A stretch of DNA of 5,468 bases from Halomonas sp. (GTDB lineage Bacteria > Pseudomonadota > Gammaproteobacteria > Pseudomonadales > Halomonadaceae), in assembly GCA_003560175.1 (NCBI GenBank), contig PWIZ01000040.1, positions 1 through 5,468 on the forward strand. The letters are read 5' to 3'. Of this stretch, positions 1 through 5,468 are shown in pieces. Position 1 is the first letter of the stretch. The number at the start of each line of letters is the position of its first letter. Below the pieces are notes generated by a model that worked only from the letters and a program-made list of their open reading frames with translations, did not search any database and was not told the DNA's origin. Both the position numbers and the translations under genes were made by a program.

Positions 1-6
1 ACTCAG

Positions 7-22
7 CGTTGAAGCTTCGACG
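7..22. repeat. Small palindrome in the leader upstream of teaB
   Basis: The half sites CGTTGAAG and CTTCGACG are reverse complements except for one position that would be a G-U wobble in RNA. As RNA this gives a 6-bp stem closed by an AGCU loop. No T-run follows, so it is not a classical terminator. It lies about 80 nt before the teaB start, where the end of teaA or the teaA-teaB gap is expected. One frame stays open through it to a TGA at 28-30, so it could instead be the last codons of an upstream gene; I cannot decide between these. Confidence 0.3.
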
Positions 23-101
23 GCATGACGAAGCCCAACGGCGTACCCTAATGGGACGACAGTGATAATCGTGCGTAGGGAATCGACAGGAGCCCGCCGA
101 C

Positions 102-689
102 ATGGAAATGAACGAAGACGAAATTGCGGAAAAGGGCTATCGCTCTACACTCCCCGGCCCGCTGGGACCCATCGACACCTGGATCAGCCGGGCAGAGGCG
201 GTCATCCTGGCCATGGGGGTGATCCTCATGGCCATCAACACCATCGCCAACGTGCTGAGCCGCTTCATCCTCGGCGAGAGTCTGCATTTCTCCGAGGAGG
301 TCAACCGCATCCTGATCGTGATGATCACCTTCGCCGGCATCGGCTATGCGGCACGTCACGGTCGCCATATCCGCATGTCGGCCATCTACGATGCGGTCCC
401 TACTGGCGGCAGGCGCTGGATGATGATCTGCATCAGTCTGTTCACCGCCCTGGTGATGTTCGTGCTCTGCTACTACTCGATCGGCTATATCTCCACCCTC
501 TATGGTCGCGGGCGCGTGCTGCCCTCGCTTAGCATGCCGGTCTGGATCATGTACATCTGGGTTCCGATAGGCTTTGCCATCACCGGCATTCAGTACCTGC
601 TGACCGCCATCAAGAACCTGACCTCACGTGACGTCTACCTCTCGACCCACGTGGTAGACGGCTACAAGGACACGGAAACGGAAGTCTGA
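102..689 (+). CDS. teaB: TeaB, small membrane subunit (DctQ type) of the ectoine TRAP transporter
   Basis: This 195-residue inner-membrane protein is the small (DctQ-like) subunit of a TRAP transporter. It pairs with the large subunit TeaC and a periplasmic binding protein for sodium-driven uptake of ectoine and hydroxyectoine. Four hydrophobic segments are visible at about residues 31-52, 65-84, 104-126 and 146-168, the usual DctQ topology. The stretch from E66 through [14 protein letters not shown] (79-92) is the conserved core of the family. The acidic N-terminus (MEMNEDE) and the C-terminal tail ending in KDTETEV match my recollection of Halomonas elongata TeaB, as does the length. The ATG at 102 is preceded by AGGAG (88-92) at a 9-nt spacing; upstream candidates have no such site. 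teaC follows after 21 nt, so the two are surely co-transcribed. teaA is not in the window; its loss or displacement cannot be excluded. The substrate is inferred from similarity and from the teaD neighbour. Confidence 0.9.
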   Translation: MEMNEDEIAEKGYRSTLPGPLGPIDTWISRAEAVILAMGVILMAINTIANVLSRFILGESLHFSEEVNRILIVMITFAGIGYAARHGRHIRMSAIYDAVPTGGRRWMMICISLFTALVMFVLCYYSIGYISTLYGRGRVLPSLSMPVWIMYIWVPIGFAITGIQYLLTAIKNLTSRDVYLSTHVVDGYKDTETEV

Positions 690-710
690 TCCCGAGCGAG
701 GCACATCCCC

Positions 711-1994
711 ATGACAACCATCATCATCTCCATCATGATCGTGCTCCTGCTGCTCGGGTTCCCGATGATGATTCCTCTGGTCACGGCGGCCTTCGTCGGG
801 TTCTACATGACCTTCGGCGGGCTCGGCCAGATGGAAACCCTCATCCAGCAGATGATGGGAGGCATTCGCCCCACGGCACTGGTCGCCGTGCCGATGTTCA
901 TCCTGGCTGCCGATATCATGACCCGCGGGCAGTCAGCCAACCGCTTGATCAACATGGTCATGGCCTTTGTCGGCCACATCAAGGGCGGCCTGGCGGTCTC
1001 CACCGCTGCCTCCTGCACCCTGTTCGGCGCGGTCTCCGGCTCCACCCAGGCCACGGTGGTCGCAGTGGGCTCCCCGCTACGCCCGCGCATGCTCAAGGCG
1101 GGGTACAAGGACCCCTTCACCCTGGCGCTGATCATCAATTCCAGCGACATCGCCTTCCTGATCCCGCCAAGCATCGGCATGATCATCTATGGCGTCATCT
1201 CCGGCACCTCCATCGGCGAACTGTTCATCGCCGGCATCGGCCCGGGGCTGCTGATTCTGATCATGTTCTCGGCCTACTCCATCTTCTATGCCACCATCCA
1301 CAAGGTACCCACCGAGCCGAGGGCCTCCTGGAAGGAGCGCGTCGTCTCGGTCAAGGATGCCCTCTGGCCACTGGGCTTCCCGGTGCTGATCGTCGGCGGC
1401 ATCTACGGGGGGATCTTCAGCCCCACCGAAGCCGCAGCCGCCTGTGTGCTCTACGCGGTGCTCCTCGAGTTCGTGGTGTTTCGCTCGCTGCAACTGCACC
1501 ACATCTATGCCATCGCCAAGTCCACCGGCCTGATCACCGCGGTGGTGTTCATCCTGGTAGCGGTGGGCAATGGCTTCTCCTGGATCATCTCCTTCGCGCA
1601 GATTCCCCAGACGATACTCGAAGCAGTCGGTGTCAATGAGGCCGGGCCGGTAGGTGTGTTGATCGCGATCTCCATTGCCTTCTTCGTGGCCTGCATGTTC
1701 GTCGACCCCATCGTGGTGATCCTGGTGCTGACGCCGATCTTCGCCCCGGCCATTGCCGCCTCGGGTCTCGATCCGGTACATGTGGGGGTACTGATCACTC
1801 TCCAGGTAGCAATAGGCTCGGCGACGCCACCTTTCGGCTGCGACATCTTCACCGCCATCGCTATCTTCAAGCGACCCTACTGGGAGGTGATCCGCGGTAC
1901 CCCGCCCTTCGTCTTCATTCTGGTGCTGGCCGCCGCCCTGATCATCATGTTCCCGCAGATCGCCCTGTTCCTGCGCGACATGGCATTCCGCTGA
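711..1994 (+). CDS. teaC: TeaC, large membrane subunit (DctM type) of the ectoine TRAP transporter
   Basis: This 427-residue protein is the transport-catalysing large subunit of the TRAP system, of the DctM family, with the usual length and roughly a dozen hydrophobic segments. Family landmarks are in order: FGAVSGSTQATVVAVGS (105-121), LIPPSIGMIIYGVISG (150-165), SIGELFIAGIGPGL (167-180), YGGIFSPTEAAAA (232-244) and ATPPFG (371-376). The two SGS/SPTEAAA-type regions and the repeated proline-rich hairpins are what is expected of the elevator-type transport fold. The ATG at 711 has GCGAGG (696-701) upstream at 9 nt, and the first residues already form a membrane segment, so no signal peptide is missing. 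It lies 21 nt after teaB and 41 nt before teaD. A DctM protein alone does not reveal the solute; ectoine is inferred from the whole gene block. No frameshift or truncation is seen. Confidence 0.9.
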   Translation: MTTIIISIMIVLLLLGFPMMIPLVTAAFVGFYMTFGGLGQMETLIQQMMGGIRPTALVAVPMFILAADIMTRGQSANRLINMVMAFVGHIKGGLAVSTAASCTLFGAVSGSTQATVVAVGSPLRPRMLKAGYKDPFTLALIINSSDIAFLIPPSIGMIIYGVISGTSIGELFIAGIGPGLLILIMFSAYSIFYATIHKVPTEPRASWKERVVSVKDALWPLGFPVLIVGGIYGGIFSPTEAAAACVLYAVLLEFVVFRSLQLHHIYAIAKSTGLITAVVFILVAVGNGFSWIISFAQIPQTILEAVGVNEAGPVGVLIAISIAFFVACMFVDPIVVILVLTPIFAPAIAASGLDPVHVGVLITLQVAIGSATPPFGCDIFTAIAIFKRPYWEVIRGTPPFVFILVLAAALIIMFPQIALFLRDMAFR

Positions 1995-2035
1995 TCCACT
2001 GACCCCAGATACAATAGACCCTAGGGAGACACGCC

Positions 2036-2479
2036 ATGTTCAATCGGATACTGGTCCCGGTGGACGGCTCCAAGGGGGCGCTGAAGGCCCTGCAAAAGGG
2101 CGTCGGCCTGAAGTTGCTGACCGGCGCCGAGCTCTACATCCTGTGCGTCTTCAAGCACCACAGCCTGCTGGAGGCCTCGCTCTCCATGGTGCGCCCGGAG
2201 AAGCTGGAGATGCCCGACGACGCCCTCAAGGAGTACGCCACCGAGATCGCCGTCCAGGCCAAGGCCCACGCCCTGGAGCTGGGGGTGCCCACCGAGAAGC
2301 TGCGCGCCTTCGTCAAGGGTGGGCGCCCGTCACGCATCATCGTCCGCTTCGCTCGGAAGCGTGAATGTGACCTGATCGTGATTGGCTCCCAGGGCACCAA
2401 CGGCGACAAGAGCCTGCTGCTGGGCAGCGTGGCCCAGCGGGTGGCCGGCTCCGCCCACTGCCCCATCCTTGTGGTTTGA
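2036..2479 (+). CDS. teaD: TeaD, ATP-binding universal stress protein regulating TeaABC
   Basis: This 147-residue cytoplasmic protein is a single UspA domain. The N-terminus [12 protein letters not shown] carries the conserved strand-1 aspartate (D10). Near the C-terminus the nucleotide motif G-2x-G-9x-G-S is complete: G117, G120, G130, S131. ATP binding is therefore expected, in contrast to UspA-type members that lack it. In Halomonas elongata, TeaD is co-transcribed with teaABC, binds ATP, oligomerises, and its deletion raises ectoine uptake, so it is a negative regulator of transporter activity that does not act by DNA binding. The position directly after teaC makes the same role likely here. 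The start has AGGGAG (2023-2028) at 7-nt spacing. The perfect palindrome CCCTAGGG (2019-2026) overlaps that site and might modulate initiation, although its 8 bases are easily a chance match. The 41-nt gap to teaC has no convincing promoter or terminator. Confidence 0.9.
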   Translation: MFNRILVPVDGSKGALKALQKGVGLKLLTGAELYILCVFKHHSLLEASLSMVRPEKLEMPDDALKEYATEIAVQAKAHALELGVPTEKLRAFVKGGRPSRIIVRFARKRECDLIVIGSQGTNGDKSLLLGSVAQRVAGSAHCPILVV

Positions 2480-2637
2480 CCCGGGTGGTATGATGCCCGC
2501 GGCCGTGCCGGCTGCTTACCGCCCCCGTGCGGAACCGGCCCGCCTCCGCGGGGTCCCATGACCTCCAATCATCTACGGCGCCCCTGCGCCGGTTACCCTA
2601 TGTCATGGCGCGACGCGCCCAACTACAAGGCCCCTTC
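2480..2637 (+). other. Hairpin-rich gap between teaD and the isomerase gene
   Basis: This 158-nt stretch holds several GC-rich inverted repeats. CCCGCGG (2496-2502) pairs with CCGCGGG (2546-2552); nested inside are GCCGG (2507-2511) with CCGGC (2535-2539), and CCGC (2519-2522) with GCGG (2529-2532). A competing small stem is GGTC/GACC (2552-2555/2560-2563). Two further stems follow: CGGCGC/GCGCCG (2576-2581/2586-2591) with a 4-nt loop, and GGCG/CGCC (2607-2610/2616-2619). None is followed by a T-run, so a factor-independent terminator is not supported. The region probably contains the end of the tea transcript and the 5' leader of the next gene. GC-rich sequence folds easily by chance, so only the nested arrangement is notable. 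Confidence 0.4.
2489..2494 (+). promoter_or_regulatory. Possible -10 element for the isomerase gene
   Basis: TATGAT, preceded by GG and followed by GCCCGC, looks like a sigma-70 -10 box just past the teaD stop codon. The best -35 candidates upstream (TTGTGG at 2469-2474, or TCCTTG at 2466-2471) are poor in sequence or spacing. If used, it would give a leader of roughly 135 nt that includes all the hairpins before the next start codon. The evidence is weak. Confidence 0.25.
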
Positions 2638-3324
2638 ATGAAGAGACTGCTGACCACCGCTTCCCTGATTGCCCTGCTCGGTGCCGCGCCCCTCGCGCTG
2701 GCCGCGCCGGAGACCGACGAGGGACGTCTCGGCTACAGCCTGGGCGTGACCCTGGGTCAGAGCATCCAGCAGGACGTGCACGACCTGGATGTGGACGCCT
2801 TTACCCAGGCGATCCACGACGTCTTCGCCGGCGGCGAACTGGCGATGAGCGACGAGGAGATGGCCGAGACGCTGATGCGCTTCCAGGAGCAGGCGATGGC
2901 CGCTCGCGAGGCCGAAGCCAATGAGCGGGCCGAGAGCAGCCGCGCCGAGGGCGAGGCCTATCTGGCGGCCAACGCCGAGGCCGAGGGCGTGGAAGTCACC
3001 GCCTCTGGCCTGCAGTACCGGGTGCTGGCATCCGGTGACGGCGCCACTCCCGGCCCTGAGGACAGCGTCCAGGTGCACTACGAGGGCACCCTGATCGACG
3101 GCACCGTCTTCGACAGCTCCCTGGAGCGCGGCGAGCCGGTCAGCTTCCGCGTCGACCAGGTGATCGACGGCTGGCAGGAGGCGCTACAGCTGATGAGCGT
3201 CGGCGACAGCTGGGAGATCGTGATCCCCGCCGAGCTGGCCTACGGCGCCCAGGGCCAGGGTCCCATTGGCCCCCATGAGACCCTGATCTTCCACGTCGAA
3301 CTCCTCGACGTGGCCGACGACTGA
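2638..3324 (+). CDS. Exported FKBP-type peptidyl-prolyl cis-trans isomerase (Mip/FkpA class)
   Basis: This 228-residue protein is a periplasmic or surface prolyl isomerase that speeds folding of exported proteins. A clear signal peptide (MKRLLTTASLIALLGAAPLALA) ends with ALA, so cleavage is expected after residue 22. Residues about 26-115 form the helical, charged FKBP_N dimerisation region (LGYSLGVTLGQSIQ and a long Glu/Ala-rich helix). Residues about 140-224 are the FKBP domain. The pocket residues of FKBP12 all have counterparts: Y148, F158, D159, F170, V175, I176, W179, Y202 and F218, so it should be active and FK506-sensitive. The ATG at 2638 is chosen over an in-frame GTG at 2527 because the signal peptide starts there and AAGG (2627-2630) lies 7 nt upstream; the earlier start would bury the signal under 37 arginine-rich residues. 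The mature protein is strongly acidic, which suits a halophile. The next gene begins 6 nt downstream. FkpA, FklB and Mip homologues cannot be told apart reliably by eye. Confidence 0.9.
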   Translation: MKRLLTTASLIALLGAAPLALAAPETDEGRLGYSLGVTLGQSIQQDVHDLDVDAFTQAIHDVFAGGELAMSDEEMAETLMRFQEQAMAAREAEANERAESSRAEGEAYLAANAEAEGVEVTASGLQYRVLASGDGATPGPEDSVQVHYEGTLIDGTVFDSSLERGEPVSFRVDQVIDGWQEALQLMSVGDSWEIVIPAELAYGAQGQGPIGPHETLIFHVELLDVADD

Positions 3325-3330
3325 GCCCCC

Positions 3331-4395
3331 ATGACCACACCAATCCTTCCCGCCGCCGGCCTTGTGCTGGCGGCTCTTGTCGCCGGCCCGGCTGCCGCCG
3401 ACCGCCTTCCCGATCTGCCCCGGCTGGGGCTTGAGAAAATCGATGCCAGTGTGATCGGCGTTTCCTCCGGCGGCTACATGGCTACCCAGTTGGCGGTGGC
3501 CTGGCCCGAGCGCTTCGGAGGTCTCGCCGTGCTGGGTGCCGGCCCCTGGTCCTGCGCCCAGGGCGCCCTGAGGCGCGCCCTGGGCCAGTGCATGACCCCC
3601 CGCCTCGGCCCGCCCGATCTCGACGAGCTTGAGCTGCGCCTGGCCGACTACCGCGAGCATGAGCGTGTCGGCAGCCCCGAGGCTCTGGCCAAGCTGCGCG
3701 CCTTCGTCTGGCATGGCGGAGCGGACGAGACCGTCGCCCCGGCCCTGGGTTCGGCCCTGGCCGATCAGCTCGCCGGCTGGCTGGCAGAGCCCGAGACACA
3801 GCTGCGCTTCGTGCAGAGCGACAATGTCGGACACGGCTGGCCCATGGGGCGAGGCGCGCCCCCTCTTCCAGCCACGGAGCTGGGCGACTGCCATCAGGGC
3901 GGCGGTACCCACCTGCTGGGCTGCGACAAGGATCTTGTCGGCGAGGCCATGGCCTGGCTCCACGACATCCCCCCAGGCACGGAAGAGGCCAGCGAGGCCG
4001 ACACCCTCGCCGGCGAGCTGCTGCACTTCGATCAGAGCGACTTCGCTGTGAAGGGGCTTGATTCGGCGGGCTATCTGTTCGTGCCGGAAGCGTGCAACGC
4101 CGGCGGCTGCGGCCTGACGGTCGCACTGCACGGTTGCGCCATGGGCGCTGAACTGCTCGGCGACACCTTCGTGCGCCACAACGGCCTCAACGAGTGGGCA
4201 GCCGCCCATGATCGCGTGGTGCTCTATCCCCAGGCCGAGACCAGCCTGGCCAACCCACAGGGATGCTGGGACTGGTGGGGGTTCGCCGAGAGTACCTGGC
4301 AGCTCAATCCGCTACACGATACCCGCGAGGGCACCCAGGTCCGTGCGCTGATGGCCATGATGGATCGCCTGCAAGAGGCCCCTGCCCCGCGCTGA
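3331..4395 (+). CDS. Exported type 2 (circularly permuted) poly(3-hydroxybutyrate) depolymerase-like esterase
   Basis: This 354-residue alpha/beta hydrolase probably cleaves poly- or oligo(3-hydroxybutyrate) outside the cytoplasm. The lipase box is GVSSG (43-47, nucleophile S45), followed by D132 in HGGADETV and H168 in VGHGWP. The oxyanion motif LHGC (266-269) comes after the triad, as does GCWDWWGF (311-318). That order is the hallmark of type 2 depolymerase domains, which are circular permutations of the normal fold; the fungal Penicillium funiculosum enzyme has a similar triad spacing. An N-terminal hydrophobic stretch ending AAAD suggests a signal peptide cut near residue 23, but its n-region has no Lys or Arg. 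Eight cysteines remain, consistent with disulfides. There is no linker or substrate-binding domain after the catalytic domain, so soluble oligomers or amorphous polymer are more likely substrates than crystalline granules; a different ester cannot be excluded. No good Shine-Dalgarno precedes the ATG, which follows the isomerase stop by 6 nt, suggesting translational coupling. Confidence 0.82.
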   Translation: MTTPILPAAGLVLAALVAGPAAADRLPDLPRLGLEKIDASVIGVSSGGYMATQLAVAWPERFGGLAVLGAGPWSCAQGALRRALGQCMTPRLGPPDLDELELRLADYREHERVGSPEALAKLRAFVWHGGADETVAPALGSALADQLAGWLAEPETQLRFVQSDNVGHGWPMGRGAPPLPATELGDCHQGGGTHLLGCDKDLVGEAMAWLHDIPPGTEEASEADTLAGELLHFDQSDFAVKGLDSAGYLFVPEACNAGGCGLTVALHGCAMGAELLGDTFVRHNGLNEWAAAHDRVVLYPQAETSLANPQGCWDWWGFAESTWQLNPLHDTREGTQVRALMAMMDRLQEAPAPR

Positions 4396-4438
4396 GGCAA
4401 GCAGGACAGGCGCGGGCAAGCCTCAAGGGGCCTCGACG

Positions 4439-5032
4439 TCAGAGCGTCTCGCCGAGGGCGGAGAGCAGTCCATGGGGCGCCGGCGAGTAGAGCACCCGCC
4501 GCAGGATGTTACCCTCACGGTCCACCAGATAGAGCGACGAGCTGTGGTCGATGGTGTAGGCCATGGCCGACTCCGGGGTCTCGACCCGTCGCCAGATCAC
4601 CCCATAGCGCTCGGCGAGTTCCTCGAGCTGGGCCTCGCTGCCGGTCGCGCCGATAAAGGCGTCACCGAAGAAGCCGGTGTACTCCGCCAGGCGCTCCAGG
4701 GTGTCTCGCTCGGGGTCCACCGAGATCATCAGCGGTACCACCCGCTCGCGGTCGGCGGCGTCCAGTTCGGCCAGGGCCCGGCGCACCACGGCGAGGCTCA
4801 TGGGGCAGACGTCGGGGCAGTAGGTGTAGCCGAAGAACACCACCGCCAGCTGATCCTCTTCGAGCTCGGCCAGGGAGAAGTCGCCGCGGGTCGACGGCAG
4901 CTCGATGGGGCCGCCGGCCAGGCCATTGCCGCCGCCGCTGGTCCCGAGCTGCTGCTGGAACCAGCCGTAGCCACCCACGCCCAGCATCAGCACAATCAGC
5001 GCGATACCCGCCCAGAGTCCCTGTCGTTTCAT
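4439..5032 (-). CDS. SCO1/SenC family copper chaperone for cytochrome c oxidase assembly
   Basis: This 197-residue protein is a membrane-anchored, periplasm-facing thioredoxin-fold protein that delivers copper to, or reduces the cysteines of, the CuA site in cytochrome c oxidase subunit II. Residues 7-24 form a single N-terminal membrane anchor. The copper motif is CPDVC (C72, C76) in FFGYTYCPDVCPMSL, and the third ligand is H163 in YTIDHSSSLYLVD. SVDPERDT (104-111) is the other family signature. All three ligands are present, so it should be functional. The start is supported by GGAGA (complement of 5043-5047) 10 nt upstream and by the 4-nt ATGA overlap with the stop of the preceding gene, which implies translational coupling. 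It is the last gene of its - strand unit and converges on the esterase gene with a 43-nt gap. Pseudomonas has a gene of this family at the end of the cox-ctaA-ctaB cluster; the same setting off-window is an inference. Confidence 0.93.
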   Translation of the reverse strand: MKRQGLWAGIALIVLMLGVGGYGWFQQQLGTSGGGNGLAGGPIELPSTRGDFSLAELEEDQLAVVFFGYTYCPDVCPMSLAVVRRALAELDAADRERVVPLMISVDPERDTLERLAEYTGFFGDAFIGATGSEAQLEELAERYGVIWRRVETPESAMAYTIDHSSSLYLVDREGNILRRVLYSPAPHGLLSALGETL

Positions 5033-5468
5033 AGTCGGCTTCTCTCCACCTCAAAGTTGAATCCGCTGCCCAGCCGGCCCTGCTCGGTGGCGATGATCAC
5101 CCTGGCCCGCCAGGGCATCACCGTCTCGGTACAGATCGGGATCTGCCCCTCACCGCGGAAGGTGCCATCGCCCTGCCGAGCCAGTGGATATCGATGCAGT
5201 CCCATGTCCATATCGAGGCCGATGAAGTCCACCACCACCGACTCGGCCTCGACGCCCTCCAGAGCGACCGTCATCGTCAGGATCTCCAGGGCACGTATCT
5301 CGCCGTCGGCGCCCAGGTCCAGGGTCAGGCTGCCATCCTCGCCCAGCCCCGCCCGACAGGCGCCCTGAGTCAGCTCGCAGCCGGCCTCCTCCGGGAACCA
5401 GCTGACGTCGTCGCTGCCGCGAAGACTGTAGCTGGTCAGGTACCAGAGCGCCACGGCCACGGTCCCCA
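5029..5468 (-). CDS. Membrane-anchored hypothetical protein upstream of SCO (5' end outside the window)
   Basis: The reading frame is open to the right edge, so the N-terminus is missing. A GTG at 5460 could be read as a start, but the frame continues upstream (Gly-Thr before it) and the first visible residues, VAVALWYLTSYSLRG, look like the end of a membrane anchor. I therefore call it partial. About 143 residues are visible from that GTG. After the anchor the chain is acidic and beta-rich, suggesting one periplasmic domain. Numbering from the GTG, a conserved-looking patch is GLDMDMGLHRYPL (81-93), then C110 and M115, with C28 and C35 nearer the N-terminus. I recall similar uncharacterised proteins with a Met-x-Met-Gly motif near cytochrome oxidase genes, but I cannot name a family. 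Methionines, histidine and cysteine could bind copper. Its stop overlaps the SCO start (ATGA), so the two proteins are probably made together. The function is unknown; an oxidase assembly role is inferred from context only. Confidence 0.8.
   Translation of the reverse strand, partial: GTVAVALWYLTSYSLRGSDDVSWFPEEAGCELTQGACRAGLGEDGSLTLDLGADGEIRALEILTMTVALEGVEAESVVVDFIGLDMDMGLHRYPLARQGDGTFRGEGQIPICTETVMPWRARVIIATEQGRLGSGFNFEVERSRL

Noticed and set aside
64..69. GATAAT as a -10 box for a separate teaB promoter
   Set aside because: It matches five of six consensus bases, but no -35-like hexamer lies 15-19 nt upstream and there is no extended -10 TG at the right place.
1077..1781. A 234-codon open frame on the - strand inside teaC
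   Set aside because: Its translation is extremely rich in Asp, Gly, Glu and His, the mirror of hydrophobic codons in the membrane protein on the other strand.
2010..2015. TACAAT in the teaC-teaD gap as a -10 box
   Set aside because: No -35 element is present at suitable spacing, and close gene spacing suggests co-transcription with teaC.
2527..2637. Upstream GTG start extending the isomerase by 37 residues
   Set aside because: It would place an arginine-rich extension before a clear signal peptide, and the ATG at 2638 has its own Shine-Dalgarno sequence.
3184..4209. A 341-codon open frame on the - strand opposite the depolymerase gene
   Set aside because: It is a long antisense shadow typical of GC-rich DNA. 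Its translation has no recognisable domain, whereas the + strand frame has a complete catalytic triad and family motifs.
4393..4425. TGAGGC/GCCTCA inverted repeat in the convergent gap as a bidirectional terminator
   Set aside because: The 6-bp stem has a 21-nt loop and no T-run on either strand, so a terminator is not supported beyond its plausible location.
4472..5368. A 298-codon open frame on the + strand opposite the SCO and hypothetical genes
   Set aside because: The - strand frames there encode the SCO signature residues and an ATGA-coupled partner. The + strand translation is low in complexity and matches nothing I know.

Overview
The window looks like a chromosomal segment from a moderately halophilic gammaproteobacterium of the Halomonas/Chromohalobacter group. 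The clue is the first half: a three-gene block matching teaB-teaC-teaD, the membrane subunits of the ectoine TRAP transporter of Halomonas elongata followed by its dedicated universal stress protein. High GC content, dense packing and acidic exported proteins fit that assignment. The genus is inferred from recognised protein families, not from a database search.

Layout: positions 1-101 are a short leader, presumably the gap after teaA, whose gene would lie just outside the left edge; it holds a small palindrome. teaB (102-689), teaC (711-1994) and teaD (2036-2479) run on the + strand with gaps of 21 and 41 nt, each with a Shine-Dalgarno sequence. A 158-nt gap rich in hairpins (2480-2637) separates them from a second + strand pair. 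That pair is a secreted FKBP-type prolyl isomerase of the Mip/FkpA class (2638-3324) and, 6 nt further in the same reading frame, an exported poly(3-hydroxybutyrate) depolymerase-like esterase (3331-4395). On the - strand, converging on this pair, lie an SCO1/SenC copper chaperone for cytochrome c oxidase (4439-5032) and, overlapping its start by 4 nt, a membrane-anchored hypothetical protein that runs off the right edge (5029-5468).

Functionally there are three units. TeaB and TeaC, with an off-window TeaA, would import ectoine/hydroxyectoine or recover leaked solute, with TeaD restraining activity. The isomerase and the esterase may be co-translated, and the isomerase could help fold exported proteins including the cysteine-containing esterase. 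The SCO pair probably belongs to the end of a cytochrome c oxidase assembly cluster continuing beyond the right edge.

I found no RNA genes, mobile elements or CRISPR arrays. No wholly new system is evident. The items most worth a second look are the uncharacterised Met/His/Cys-bearing partner of SCO, the circularly permuted depolymerase without a substrate-binding domain, and the structured leader before the isomerase gene.
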